From: an uncultured Aquimarina sp.
GTDB taxonomy: Bacteria; Bacteroidota; Bacteroidia; Flavobacteriales; Flavobacteriaceae
DNA length: 64,000 bases
Reading direction: 5' to 3'
Assembly (NCBI RefSeq): GCF_947500065.1
Contig: NZ_CANMQT010000001.1
Location: 868,001-932,000, forward strand
The notes under the pieces: model-generated
Seen by the model: only the letters and a program-made list of their open reading frames with translations
The model's database searches: none
Told to the model about the DNA's origin: nothing
Made by a program: the position numbers and the translations under genes
Shown here: positions 43,231 to 51,409 of the stretch, piece by piece
Numbering within the stretch: the stretch's first letter is position 1
How the letters are laid out: the number at the start of each line of letters is the position of its first letter

Positions 43231-43263
43231 TCTTACTCTTTTTTGGATTTTCAGAATCCCCCA
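43231..43263 (-). promoter_or_regulatory. leader hairpin motif copy 6 (divergent), upstream of precursor F
   Basis: On the minus strand TGGG / TCCA (with one G-U pair) closes the 12-nt loop GGATTCTGAAAA. Four nucleotides later comes AGAGTAAG. Stem sequence differs from the other copies while pairing and loop length are kept. Confidence 0.55.
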
Positions 43264-43349
43264 TATTAATATTCTTATTGAAATATATTTTTTCTGGAGC
43301 ACTAATCACAATACATCTACCCTTTATTAGACAAAAACGGGTTGTTTTT

Positions 43350-45074
43350 TTATGCTCTTTTAGGAATAACATCTTCTCGTTGCAACTTTTCTATATTCTT
43401 AATATAATATGATGGGTTTAACCCTGTTTTTGCTTTAAAACGTTTTGCAAAAGCATCATCACTTTTATACCCTACTTCTGCAGCAATTGACTTCACAGAA
43501 AAAGCTCTGAATTTTTTATCATTTTTTAATCGTTGCAATGCGTACTCAATTCTTAAATCCGTGATATACTCATTAAAATTCTTTCCTTTATGTGCATGAA
43601 TAATCTTAGTAAGATAGGTGGTATTGGTCTTTACTTTTTTCGCCATCAACCCCAAGCCACATTCAGATTTTAAAAAATATTCCTGATCTTCCAGCTTATC
43701 CAAACCTTTTAATACTGCTGTAACCTTATCATCATCAATTACAATTGTTGCACTACTATTTTTCGTAGCTTTTTTACTTTTTTCTACCTCTAAATGATTG
43801 ATTTTTTCAAGTAATTCCGAGAACATTATTTTGTTGGATTGCTGCTTTTTATAATATCTAAATCCTATTAGTAGTAGTACCAAAGAAATCGCAATAGAAC
43901 TGATCAATAGATACGTTGCGATGCTTTCTTTACTTTTTAATTCTCTTATTTCTTTCTCATGCTTTTCAATTTCTTTCTCATAAATTATATCTACTGTTTT
44001 GTCTTTATCCTCCTGATAGCTACTATTTAAGTTTATATAACTACGCTCCCAATAATGTCCTTGTTCAAAATCTTTCTTTTTAAAATAACAATTAGCTAAT
44101 AACAGATGTGATTGGATTACCGGCCGTATACTTACATCTTCTTCCTCTATAAAATCCATAGTCTTGCACAGATAATAAATTGCCATATCATAGTTTTGTT
44201 GTTCATAATAACAACCCGCCATATAGTAATTGACTTTTACTGTTGGAAAAAACTCATTACCAATATCATAATGCTCCAAAATATTTTTGGCTTTTTTTAA
44301 ATTATCAAAAGCCTGATCAAACTCTTTTTTATAGTAATAGACAATCCCTTTTTTAATATATAAATCTACAAGGCCTTCTTTTAAATCAATAGATTTGCTC
44401 ATGTCAATACCTTTATCCGCATAGTATAATACGGAATCGTATTGTCCTTTATCTAAGTATACTTCATTGATATTAGTAAATATGGCTACATGACTCCTGC
44501 CATTTTTAAAAGAAGTTTTATCAATAGCTTGTAACATTTCTTTAGAAATTTCTAAAGCTTTATCCAATTTATTCATTTTCTGCAATACGAGTATTCGACC
44601 AGAATTTGCAATAATTATGTTTTCCAGGTTTTCTTGCTGTTGCGCAATTTGTAGCGCATTATAATAGTAATCATATGATTTCTGATGTTTTCCCTGTCGT
44701 AAAAAACTTGACCCTATTATTATATGTGCTCGAAATATTAGTTTATCATCCGATAGTTCGTCTTCAATATCAAAAAGTTTATTAGCATATTTGATACTTC
44801 TTTTAAAATCTTCTTTTCTGAAAAAAAATTGTCCTAATTGGATATATATTTTTCCAATAACCGTGTCTTTTTTATGAAAACCTTCCAACATTTCTTCATA
44901 AACTTCTATTTCTGTAACATCAGAAGACTTAATCAAGTCTACCAGCTCGTTTGGCGTTTTAGTTTTTAGACTATCAGGTATACTAAAGTTGGTATCCTGT
45001 GCATTCGTAGCAACAGGTATTGCTGTAAATAGTACTAAGAAAAGGAAATATATCTGTGTTTTAAAAAAAGCCAT
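43350..45074 (-). CDS. membrane-anchored TPR-AraC regulator 2
   Basis: The 574-residue product has an N-terminal signal/anchor (IYFLFLVLFTAIPVATNAQ), TPR repeats (about 60-340), a transmembrane helix (YLLISSIAISLVLLLIGF, near 395), and an AraC-type helix-turn-helix at the C-terminus (SIAAEVGYKSDDAFAKRFKAKTG). Domain order and most motifs match regulator 1, including NFNEYI(N/T)DLRIEY and NPSYYIKN, so the two arose by duplication. It lies upstream of precursor F in the same orientation. Confidence 0.9.
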   Translation of the reverse strand: MAFFKTQIYFLFLVLFTAIPVATNAQDTNFSIPDSLKTKTPNELVDLIKSSDVTEIEVYEEMLEGFHKKDTVIGKIYIQLGQFFFRKEDFKRSIKYANKLFDIEDELSDDKLIFRAHIIIGSSFLRQGKHQKSYDYYYNALQIAQQQENLENIIIANSGRILVLQKMNKLDKALEISKEMLQAIDKTSFKNGRSHVAIFTNINEVYLDKGQYDSVLYYADKGIDMSKSIDLKEGLVDLYIKKGIVYYYKKEFDQAFDNLKKAKNILEHYDIGNEFFPTVKVNYYMAGCYYEQQNYDMAIYYLCKTMDFIEEEDVSIRPVIQSHLLLANCYFKKKDFEQGHYWERSYINLNSSYQEDKDKTVDIIYEKEIEKHEKEIRELKSKESIATYLLISSIAISLVLLLIGFRYYKKQQSNKIMFSELLEKINHLEVEKSKKATKNSSATIVIDDDKVTAVLKGLDKLEDQEYFLKSECGLGLMAKKVKTNTTYLTKIIHAHKGKNFNEYITDLRIEYALQRLKNDKKFRAFSVKSIAAEVGYKSDDAFAKRFKAKTGLNPSYYIKNIEKLQREDVIPKRA

Positions 45075-45099
45075 TACAATGTATGTGGAGTGTGAATCC

Positions 45100-45107
45100 C
45101 AAATGTA
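45100..45107 (-). promoter_or_regulatory. -7 promoter element of regulator 2 (TACATTTG)
   Basis: TACATTTG on the minus strand fits TAnnTTTG exactly and lies 26 bp upstream of the start codon. The flanking bases are also shared with the regulator 1 promoter. Confidence 0.55.
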
Positions 45108-45157
45108 ATGATTCTTTTTAATCTGTTTTTTTAGTTGAAAGTATAGGCTGAAAAATG

Positions 45158-45544
45158 CTATCTAAAATTAATAGTACAACTTTGTGATTGTCCAAACCAT
45201 TTTACTCGGTTACGAGAAGCTAATCTATAAATCCCATCACGCAACATTCTAGGTATAAATGCTAATAGTGCTCCAACACGTTTCCACTTAGGGATTTTGG
45301 AAATAATCTTTAAAAAACCATCAGAATGTGTATGTGATCCATTTTCATCAATAAGAATTACTGTATCTAAACGCTCCGTTGGATATCCGTGTTGTTTAAG
45401 TAATTCTTGTCCTCTTGGGGATTGAAAAGGAATAAATTGGAAAATATCTTCTGGAGCAAATTGAATTAACCAACCTACAACACCATTACATAGATTACAC
45501 TCACCATCGAATATAATAACACTTTTATCTAAAGAAGTTTCCAT
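45158..45544 (-). CDS. DCC-family thiol-disulfide oxidoreductase-like protein (DUF393)
   Basis: The 128-residue protein has the defining DxxCxxC motif in FDGECNLCNGVVGW near residue 12 and the family's FIPFQSPRGQELL and later CTINFR. DUF393 proteins have a thioredoxin-like fold and a presumed redox role. It is 27 bp downstream of the ABC ATPase and may be its operon partner. A link to Cys-rich peptides D and E, such as disulfide handling, is only a guess from proximity. Confidence 0.87.
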   Translation of the reverse strand: METSLDKSVIIFDGECNLCNGVVGWLIQFAPEDIFQFIPFQSPRGQELLKQHGYPTERLDTVILIDENGSHTHSDGFLKIISKIPKWKRVGALLAFIPRMLRDGIYRLASRNRVKWFGQSQSCTINFR

Positions 45545-45571
45545 TTTATTGATTTTTAAGTTTTTACACGA

Positions 45572-46240
45572 TTATAGTCGTATAGAACCGTCAATCATTT
45601 CAATAGTACGATGAGAATTATGATAAATTTTTGGATTATGGGTTGCGATAACTACAGTTTTGTTTTTACGTTCCGTAATTTCTTTCAATAAATCAAATAT
45701 TACTCCTGAATTTTTTTGATCTAAATTTCCTGTAGGTTCATCCGCTATTATTACAGAAGGATCATTAATCAAAGCTCTGGCAATAGCTACCCGCTGTTGC
45801 TGTCCTCCTGAAAGTTGATATGATGGTCGTTTTGCAAAATCTTTCATACCTACTTCATTCAACAGAGACAACGCATCTTTTTTCATCTCTTCTTTACTCT
45901 TTTGAGCTAACTTCATTGCAGGGAGCATTACATTTTGTAACACATTAAATTCTGGAAGCAAATAATGAAATTGGTATACAAACCCAATGTACTTGTTTCT
46001 AAAATCTGTCAGAGCAGAAGATGTGAGTTTTTTAATGTCTTGATTTTTTATACTCAAATTTCCTTCAAAACCTGTATCCAACGTTGATAGAATATACAGT
46101 AGTGTGGATTTTCCACTTCCGGATTCTCCATATACAGAAACCAGCTCTCCTTCAGAAATGGATAAAGAAATATCTTTTAATACCTGATGTTTTTCTGGTT
46201 CCAAAAAATACTTGTCTATATGTTGTGCTTCTATAATCAT
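45572..46240 (-). CDS. ABC transporter ATP-binding protein (LolD/MacB type)
   Basis: The 222-residue ATPase has Walker [13 protein letters not shown], the signature [15 protein letters not shown] and Walker [13 protein letters not shown]. The sequence is of the LolD/MacB subgroup, which pairs with FtsX-type permeases to move lipoproteins or peptides mechanically rather than through a channel. It overlaps the permease gene by 4 bp. Confidence 0.93.
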   Translation of the reverse strand: MIIEAQHIDKYFLEPEKHQVLKDISLSISEGELVSVYGESGSGKSTLLYILSTLDTGFEGNLSIKNQDIKKLTSSALTDFRNKYIGFVYQFHYLLPEFNVLQNVMLPAMKLAQKSKEEMKKDALSLLNEVGMKDFAKRPSYQLSGGQQQRVAIARALINDPSVIIADEPTGNLDQKNSGVIFDLLKEITERKNKTVVIATHNPKIYHNSHRTIEMIDGSIRL

Positions 46241-47451
46241 ATTCCTCTAATAATGGTTACAGGATCTACCTTGCTTGCTTTCTTAGAAGGAAAGTACCCC
46301 GCAAAAATGGTTGTCACGACTCCAAAAGAAAAACCTAAAACATAATATGACATCTTAAAATTAATTGGATAGGTATCTACAATAATAAAATCCGATGTAT
46401 CCAAGGGCGTAGTAGAAATTAGATAGCTAATTACATATCCTAGAACGCTTCCTAAAATAGCTCCTAACACACCAATAATTATAGATTGAACCAGAAAAAT
46501 GAAAACAATATCATTACTAGAATATCCTATGGTTTTCAGAACGGCAATATCTTTCCTCTTCTGAATAACAGTAATATTCAAAATATTATAAATCCCAAAT
46601 CCAGCAACTAAAAGCAATGCAAATGACACTGACCAAGTAAGGATATCCCGAACTTTATTACCTATGACAATTGTCTTGTTACTATCTTTCCAATCTTCTG
46701 TGGTAACGTTATCGATATTCTCAATTAGATAGCTCTTTAGACGAACGTCATCTCTGTCCTTTAGTTTTATATGGATATTAGAAATACTATTTTGGCCTAA
46801 TAGATGCTGCAAGGTAGTTGCAGAAACATAGGTTCTTACATTATCAATCGTAGTAATTCCAAAACTAAATATGCCAGAAACTGTTAACGTTGTATTCTTC
46901 CCGTTTGGAAGTATCATTTTAATTTGATCCCCTACAGAAACTTGTAATCGTTTGGCAAGACTAATTCCTAAGAGAATAGTATTCTCCGTTGACAAGCTCT
47001 GGAAACCTTCTCCTTCTATTAATCGTCTTTCCAGGTCTACCATATTGCGTTCCTGATCAGGAAAAACACCATTAATGCTACCAGGAAATTGTTTAGCATC
47101 ACTAATCAAAATTGCTGGTGAAATGATTTGATGTGCAAAAGATTGAACATTTGTATTTTCTTTCAAAAGATCATCGATCCTTTTACTATGTTCGATAGCA
47201 TTAACTCCAATATTAAATCCTTTCTTTTCATGCTGTTTTCTTGTAGTAGCACTTACAATAATATCAGGACTTCCATTAAAAACAGCATCATCCAGAAAAT
47301 CGTTCACACCTGTCATAAAGTTGATCATGACAATAAACGTAGTCACACCAAGCAATACTCCTATTGTAGCTAAAAAACTTTGTTTCTTACGTGCGGATAA
47401 ATACTGTAATGCAATAAATATGTTCGTTTTAGTAAAAACTTGCTTGGACAT
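46237..47451 (-). CDS. ABC transporter permease (FtsX/LolC-MacB type)
   Basis: The 404-residue protein has an N-terminal helix (ATIGVLLGVTTFIVMINFM), a large periplasmic domain (about 45-270), and three C-terminal helices with the FtsX-family stretch IQKRKDIAVLKTIGYSSNDIVFIF. It forms a transporter with the ATPase downstream. Lipoprotein release and peptide export or immunity are both possible. Its distance of about 1.2 kb from the RiPP regulators makes a bacteriocin-resistance role worth testing. Confidence 0.9.
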   Translation of the reverse strand: MSKQVFTKTNIFIALQYLSARKKQSFLATIGVLLGVTTFIVMINFMTGVNDFLDDAVFNGSPDIIVSATTRKQHEKKGFNIGVNAIEHSKRIDDLLKENTNVQSFAHQIISPAILISDAKQFPGSINGVFPDQERNMVDLERRLIEGEGFQSLSTENTILLGISLAKRLQVSVGDQIKMILPNGKNTTLTVSGIFSFGITTIDNVRTYVSATTLQHLLGQNSISNIHIKLKDRDDVRLKSYLIENIDNVTTEDWKDSNKTIVIGNKVRDILTWSVSFALLLVAGFGIYNILNITVIQKRKDIAVLKTIGYSSNDIVFIFLVQSIIIGVLGAILGSVLGYVISYLISTTPLDTSDFIIVDTYPINFKMSYYVLGFSFGVVTTIFAGYFPSKKASKVDPVTIIRGI

Positions 47452-47569
47452 AGCTCATAGGTCGAGAAAGCAACTTAGAGATTACAGAGATCAATTAATA
47501 ATGTAATATTGAAGTAATTTGAAAAACCTATAAAAACTAGTTTTATTTAAGCTTTTTGTTCCTTTTTTT

Positions 47570-47650
47570 GGATTCCAGCCTACGCTGGAATGACAGAAGC
47601 AGAAAGTATAATAGCTAAGGTTTGTAATTCCGACGTAGGTCGGAGTCCAT
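47570..47650. repeat. REP-like pair of inverted repeats
   Basis: Two hairpins sit about 40 bp apart. ATTCCAGC-ctac-GCTGGAAT is followed by GAATGACAG-like sequence, and TCCGAC-gtag-GTCGGA is followed by GTCC. Both have a palindromic or near-palindromic 4-nt centre. The string GATTCCAGCC...GGAATGAC resembles common intergenic repeats in many bacteria. No gene is present. Confidence 0.5.
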
Positions 47651-47687
47651 ATAATCAACTTTTTTAAATGGGATTGTTCTGAAAAGT

Positions 47688-48050
47688 TTATTTTCTTTTT
47701 TTACTACGTTTGGCAAGTGGATTAAAATCTAAACATAACTGTATCCAATATTCCAGATCTTCATCCAGGTCAAATCCATCCGCCGTGACAAAAACATATC
47801 CCTTCATAGGTCTCCCCGTAAAGTCCATAGGATGACAACCCTCTCTATCTATTGCTTTTTCATATGCTAATTCTCCTATACGAGCCATCAACAGGTCAGT
47901 TTCCTTTTTTTTGTCATAATGAATACCACAACACATTTTATCATCTACCATAAAACAAAGACCACCCATCATTTTTTTGGCATAGAAATTTGCTCTTTTC
48001 TCATGAAGAATCTGATGAATTCGATCTGCTATGTATTCGCTATATGCCAT
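47688..48050 (-). CDS. TfoX N-terminal domain protein
   Basis: The 120-residue protein matches the stand-alone TfoX-N family: KKMMGGLCFMVDDKMCCGI near residue 25 and a C-terminal region ending in a basic tail (AKRSKKRK). TfoX in gammaproteobacteria promotes competence, but short N-domain proteins in Bacteroidota have no established role. The start overlaps the stop of the DUF2461 gene. Confidence 0.88.
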   Translation of the reverse strand: MAYSEYIADRIHQILHEKRANFYAKKMMGGLCFMVDDKMCCGIHYDKKKETDLLMARIGELAYEKAIDREGCHPMDFTGRPMKGYVFVTADGFDLDEDLEYWIQLCLDFNPLAKRSKKRK

Positions 48051-48715
48051 TATTGAATTGCTTTAGTTAAATACTCATTTACAGGATGCATCACTTTCCA
48101 ATAATTCATAAGTTCTTCAATAAGAGACTCGCTAGTAATAAGAGATGGAGCTTCTTCTCCAACAAAATAAAATTGTTTATTAGCAATCAAAGGCTCCTTC
48201 TTATAGGCTTCTTTCCATTCTTTAGGAATCCGTTTTAAAGCTCTGCCTTTGATCTCCCCAAATTTTTGAACAAAATCACTATCCTCTATTAATTTTCTAA
48301 ACGCTGCGGGATCCCGATCAATTTTAGTTCTTACATTATGTAATTGTTCCTTCGAAATACCAAAACATCCTCCCATAACACCTACCATCTCCGGAGAAAA
48401 ACGTAAAAACATTCCTGGAACACTCTTGTCCTTTCGACCACCTCTGGATACAAATGCTGTATAATGTAAATTATATGGCGATTTTTCTTTAGAAAAACGA
48501 ATGTCTTTATTAATACGAAGTATACAATCCTTAGGCTCAATCTCTAGTTTAGGGTCATATTTTTGTATTTCCTGAATCATTTTGCCAATAAAAACCTCAA
48601 AAGGTTTCTTAACGCTTGCTTCATATCTCTTTTTATTAGCGTGAAACCATTCTTTATGATTGTTCTTTGATAGTTCTTCAAAAAAGTCGATAAAATCGTC
48701 AGTAAAATATTGCAT
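48050..48715 (-). CDS. DUF2461 domain protein (TIGR02453 family)
   Basis: The 221-residue protein opens with FFEELSKNNHKEWFHANKKRYE and contains RINKDIRFSKEKSPYN, both characteristic of DUF2461. It has no signal peptide or membrane segment. Function is unknown. It is coupled to the TfoX-N gene by an overlap. Confidence 0.9.
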   Translation of the reverse strand: MQYFTDDFIDFFEELSKNNHKEWFHANKKRYEASVKKPFEVFIGKMIQEIQKYDPKLEIEPKDCILRINKDIRFSKEKSPYNLHYTAFVSRGGRKDKSVPGMFLRFSPEMVGVMGGCFGISKEQLHNVRTKIDRDPAAFRKLIEDSDFVQKFGEIKGRALKRIPKEWKEAYKKEPLIANKQFYFVGEEAPSLITSESLIEELMNYWKVMHPVNEYLTKAIQ

Positions 48716-48851
48716 ACCCTAAATTATTAATATTTAAATATAATCAAACTGTCAGTTAGAGTGAAATCAAAACTTATGCGCTTTGGTTTATGTATTAGAA
48801 TTCCAAAATTGCTATCTTTTGGTCTCACTCTAGATGACAACTAACAAAATA

Positions 48852-49214
48852 TTAAGCCATAGAATGAAATGCTACTCTATTTCCTTCTGTATCCAGAAAA
48901 ATCGCCATAAAACCATTTTCTCCAATAGAAGTTTTCGGCATTAAAATTTTCCCACCTGCTTTCTCTACACGAGCTAATGGGACAGACAGATCATCTCCTC
49001 CATTAAGATATGCAAACGTTCCTTCTTTAGAAGGAGTATTACCATTTCCGTGTGTTACACAACCACCTACTCCTCCATCTTTATAAGGGAAAAAGGCCAT
49101 TTTAAACTCCATTTCCATAGGCTGTAGTTCTGCATCCAAAAGTTCATTGTAAAACTTTACTGCTCTTTCAAAATTGGTGCTTGGTATTTCAAACCAGCTA
49201 ATTGCATTTGACAT
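48852..49214 (-). CDS. VOC family protein (glyoxalase-like)
   Basis: The 120-residue protein has two VOC repeats, beginning with ISWFEIPSTNFERAVKFYNELL and ending with GFMAIFLDTEGNRVAFHS. It resembles small glyoxalase/bleomycin-resistance-like proteins often annotated as PhnB or lyase-like; its reaction is unknown. The -7 promoter box TACCTTTG lies about 30 bp upstream. Confidence 0.88.
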   Translation of the reverse strand: MSNAISWFEIPSTNFERAVKFYNELLDAELQPMEMEFKMAFFPYKDGGVGGCVTHGNGNTPSKEGTFAYLNGGDDLSVPLARVEKAGGKILMPKTSIGENGFMAIFLDTEGNRVAFHSMA

Positions 49215-49244
49215 AATAATATATTGTATTGATTAAGAATAACT

Positions 49245-49252
49245 CAAAGGTA
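49245..49252 (-). promoter_or_regulatory. -7 promoter element of the VOC gene (TACCTTTG)
   Basis: TACCTTTG on the minus strand fits TAnnTTTG exactly, with a leader of about 25 nt. Confidence 0.5.
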
Positions 49253-49307
49253 TAGGATAGAAATCAGTAAGAAAAACATTATTTTTGAAAAAACATAGGT
49301 TTCTAAA

Positions 49308-50699
49308 ATGAAAAAAAACGAAGAATTATTCTTTCTAATCAAATCATTAACCAAAAGCGAAAAGCGTTATTTCCGACTCAGTTCTAAAGGAGGAGAAGAC
49401 TCAGAATACCTATTGCTTTTTGATACCATAGAAGCTCAAAAAAAATACGATGAAATATTAATCAAAGAAACTTTTTCGGACAGGTCTTTTACAAATCAAT
49501 TGACCACTATAAAAAACTACTTAAAACAACGTATTTTACAATCGTTAAGAAATTATCATTCTAGAATCTCCATACAAGCAGAATTGACAGACATTATTCG
49601 CAATGTAGAAATACTATTCCATAAAGGTTTATATACTATTTGTAATAGCGAACTGAATCGGGCAGAAAAAAAGGCCCTAAATTTTCAGCAAGATGTATTA
49701 TTATTCCAGATAAAAGACTGGAAAAGAAAAGTACATCAAGCATTACATCCGCAAGATTTCGAAACGTTAAAAAACATCATCACAGAACAGAAAAGCTCAT
49801 TAAATTCTACCAATAACTATATCACTCTTTTACTAGCTAACATAGACCCTATAAACTCTTCATTATCTCATAAAAAAACGCATCATCTTCAGAATAGAAC
49901 CCTCAAAACATTACATTTATACAGAAAACAGCTCGCTGCGAAAAATTATGAAAAAGCAAAACAAACCATCGAAAAATTACTAAAAGAATGGGAACAAAAC
50001 CCAGAATTACTTAAAGAATATTTTACTACTTATTTTTCAGTCTATAATAGCTATCTTGGATATCTTGTATATGAAAAATCATACAAAGAAGCTTTTGTTA
50101 GAATCCTAGTATTAAAACAAAAAGCAAAAGAGATTACTTCCTCATCTGCTTCATTGATAAAAGAAACATTACGTCTTTACAATATTGAACTTGAAATTCA
50201 TAGACACCTAAAAGACCTTCATAATACACAAAAGGTTATTGAGAATATTCAGGACTTCATCCTAAAAAACAAGACGGTAATCCCAGAGAACTACTGGCTC
50301 TCTTTTCGTTTCCAGTTTGCTAATATTTATTTTCAAAAAAAGGATTATAAAAAAGCTTTACATTGGATTAATGACATCTTAAATCATCAAACAAAAAAAG
50401 ACAGAAAAGACTTAATCACATACACCTATTGGCTTAACCTTTTGACTCACTATGAGCTTGAAAATGATTTCACATTGAGATACCTGATTAATGCTATCAA
50501 AAAACATATAAAAAAGCAAAAAAACATAGATTCCTATGAAAAGATACTATTAAAATTTCTAGCTAAAACAGTCGAATATCCAGAAAAAGAAAAGAAAAAT
50601 GCTTTTCGACAACTATCTATTCAGTTACAAGAATACCCTATTCCTAAATTTATTTTGGGTTATGTAGATTTTGACGAATGGATCGGTCGTAAATATTAA
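49308..50699 (+). CDS. helical (TPR-like) cytoplasmic protein of unknown function
   Basis: The 463-residue protein is almost entirely helical and rich in Lys, Glu and Tyr. The N-terminus LIKSLTKSEKRYFRLSSKGG is a pattern I associate with an uncharacterised Bacteroidota family. TPR-like pairs occur later (FQFANIYFQKKDYKKALHWIND). There is no signal peptide or membrane helix. It converges on, and overlaps by 4 bp, the 3' end of the LytTR regulator gene. No function can be assigned. Confidence 0.8.
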   Translation: MKKNEELFFLIKSLTKSEKRYFRLSSKGGEDSEYLLLFDTIEAQKKYDEILIKETFSDRSFTNQLTTIKNYLKQRILQSLRNYHSRISIQAELTDIIRNVEILFHKGLYTICNSELNRAEKKALNFQQDVLLFQIKDWKRKVHQALHPQDFETLKNIITEQKSSLNSTNNYITLLLANIDPINSSLSHKKTHHLQNRTLKTLHLYRKQLAAKNYEKAKQTIEKLLKEWEQNPELLKEYFTTYFSVYNSYLGYLVYEKSYKEAFVRILVLKQKAKEITSSSASLIKETLRLYNIELEIHRHLKDLHNTQKVIENIQDFILKNKTVIPENYWLSFRFQFANIYFQKKDYKKALHWINDILNHQTKKDRKDLITYTYWLNLLTHYELENDFTLRYLINAIKKHIKKQKNIDSYEKILLKFLAKTVEYPEKEKKNAFRQLSIQLQEYPIPKFILGYVDFDEWIGRKY

Positions 50700-51409
50700 A
50701 TCTTATGATTATCCCTTTCTACAAGCAAGGAAAAGAAACGATTCTTATATGTATTCCCAATGGATAGTTGTTTGTCCAAAACCTCTACGTAATCGTTCCC
50801 ATATGCTTTAATTTTATCAATTGCCAAAATATAAGATTTATGAATACGTATGAACTGGTTTTCTGGGAGTAGTTTTTCTAAATCTACTAGTTTATGATAG
50901 ACTACCAAATGCTTATTTTCCAGATGAATTCTCACATAATTACTAAGCCCTTCAATATATAAGATCTCATCATAATCCACTCTAATATTTTTTCGATCTA
51001 CTTTAAAATATTCATACGTTTTGGGTGCAGTTTTAAGTTCCGCATCGTCTGTATTTTTATCGGTGTGTACTTTATTTACTGCTTTTAAAAACCTTTCGAA
51101 AGAAAAAGGTTTTAATAAATAATCTATTACATTTAATTCATATCCCTCTAAAGCAAACTCTCTATATGCCGTAGTAATAATAGTGGCAGGTGGATTTGGT
51201 AAAGTCTTTAGAAAACTTAACCCTGTTATTTTAGGCATTTCGATATCAAGAAATAAAACATCAATCGTATGATCTTGAAGTACTTTTAATGCCTCCATCG
51301 CATTATCACAGATGCCAAACACTTCAAGAAACGGAGTGTCTTCCACGAAGCCCCTTACAATATTCTGAGCAATAGGCTCATCATCGACTATCAGACATTT
51401 AAGATTCAT
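50696..51409 (-). CDS. LytTR-family response regulator
   Basis: The 237-residue protein has a receiver domain with acidic pocket VDDEP and phosphoacceptor Asp in VLFLDIEMPK (near residue 55), and a C-terminal LytTR DNA-binding domain (residues about 135-230, FRVD-like KVDRKNIRVDYDEILYIEG and FIRIHKSYILAIDKI). Its start overlaps the end of the histidine kinase gene by 11 bp, so they form a two-component pair. A target could be the RND efflux operon nearby, by inference. Confidence 0.93.
   Translation of the reverse strand: MNLKCLIVDDEPIAQNIVRGFVEDTPFLEVFGICDNAMEALKVLQDHTIDVLFLDIEMPKITGLSFLKTLPNPPATIITTAYREFALEGYELNVIDYLLKPFSFERFLKAVNKVHTDKNTDDAELKTAPKTYEYFKVDRKNIRVDYDEILYIEGLSNYVRIHLENKHLVVYHKLVDLEKLLPENQFIRIHKSYILAIDKIKAYGNDYVEVLDKQLSIGNTYKNRFFSLLVERDNHKI

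Noticed and set aside
49308-50699. Whether this helical protein could be a third TPR regulator of the RiPP locus
   Set aside because: It has no signal peptide, TM helix or DNA-binding domain and lies on the other strand beyond several unrelated genes.
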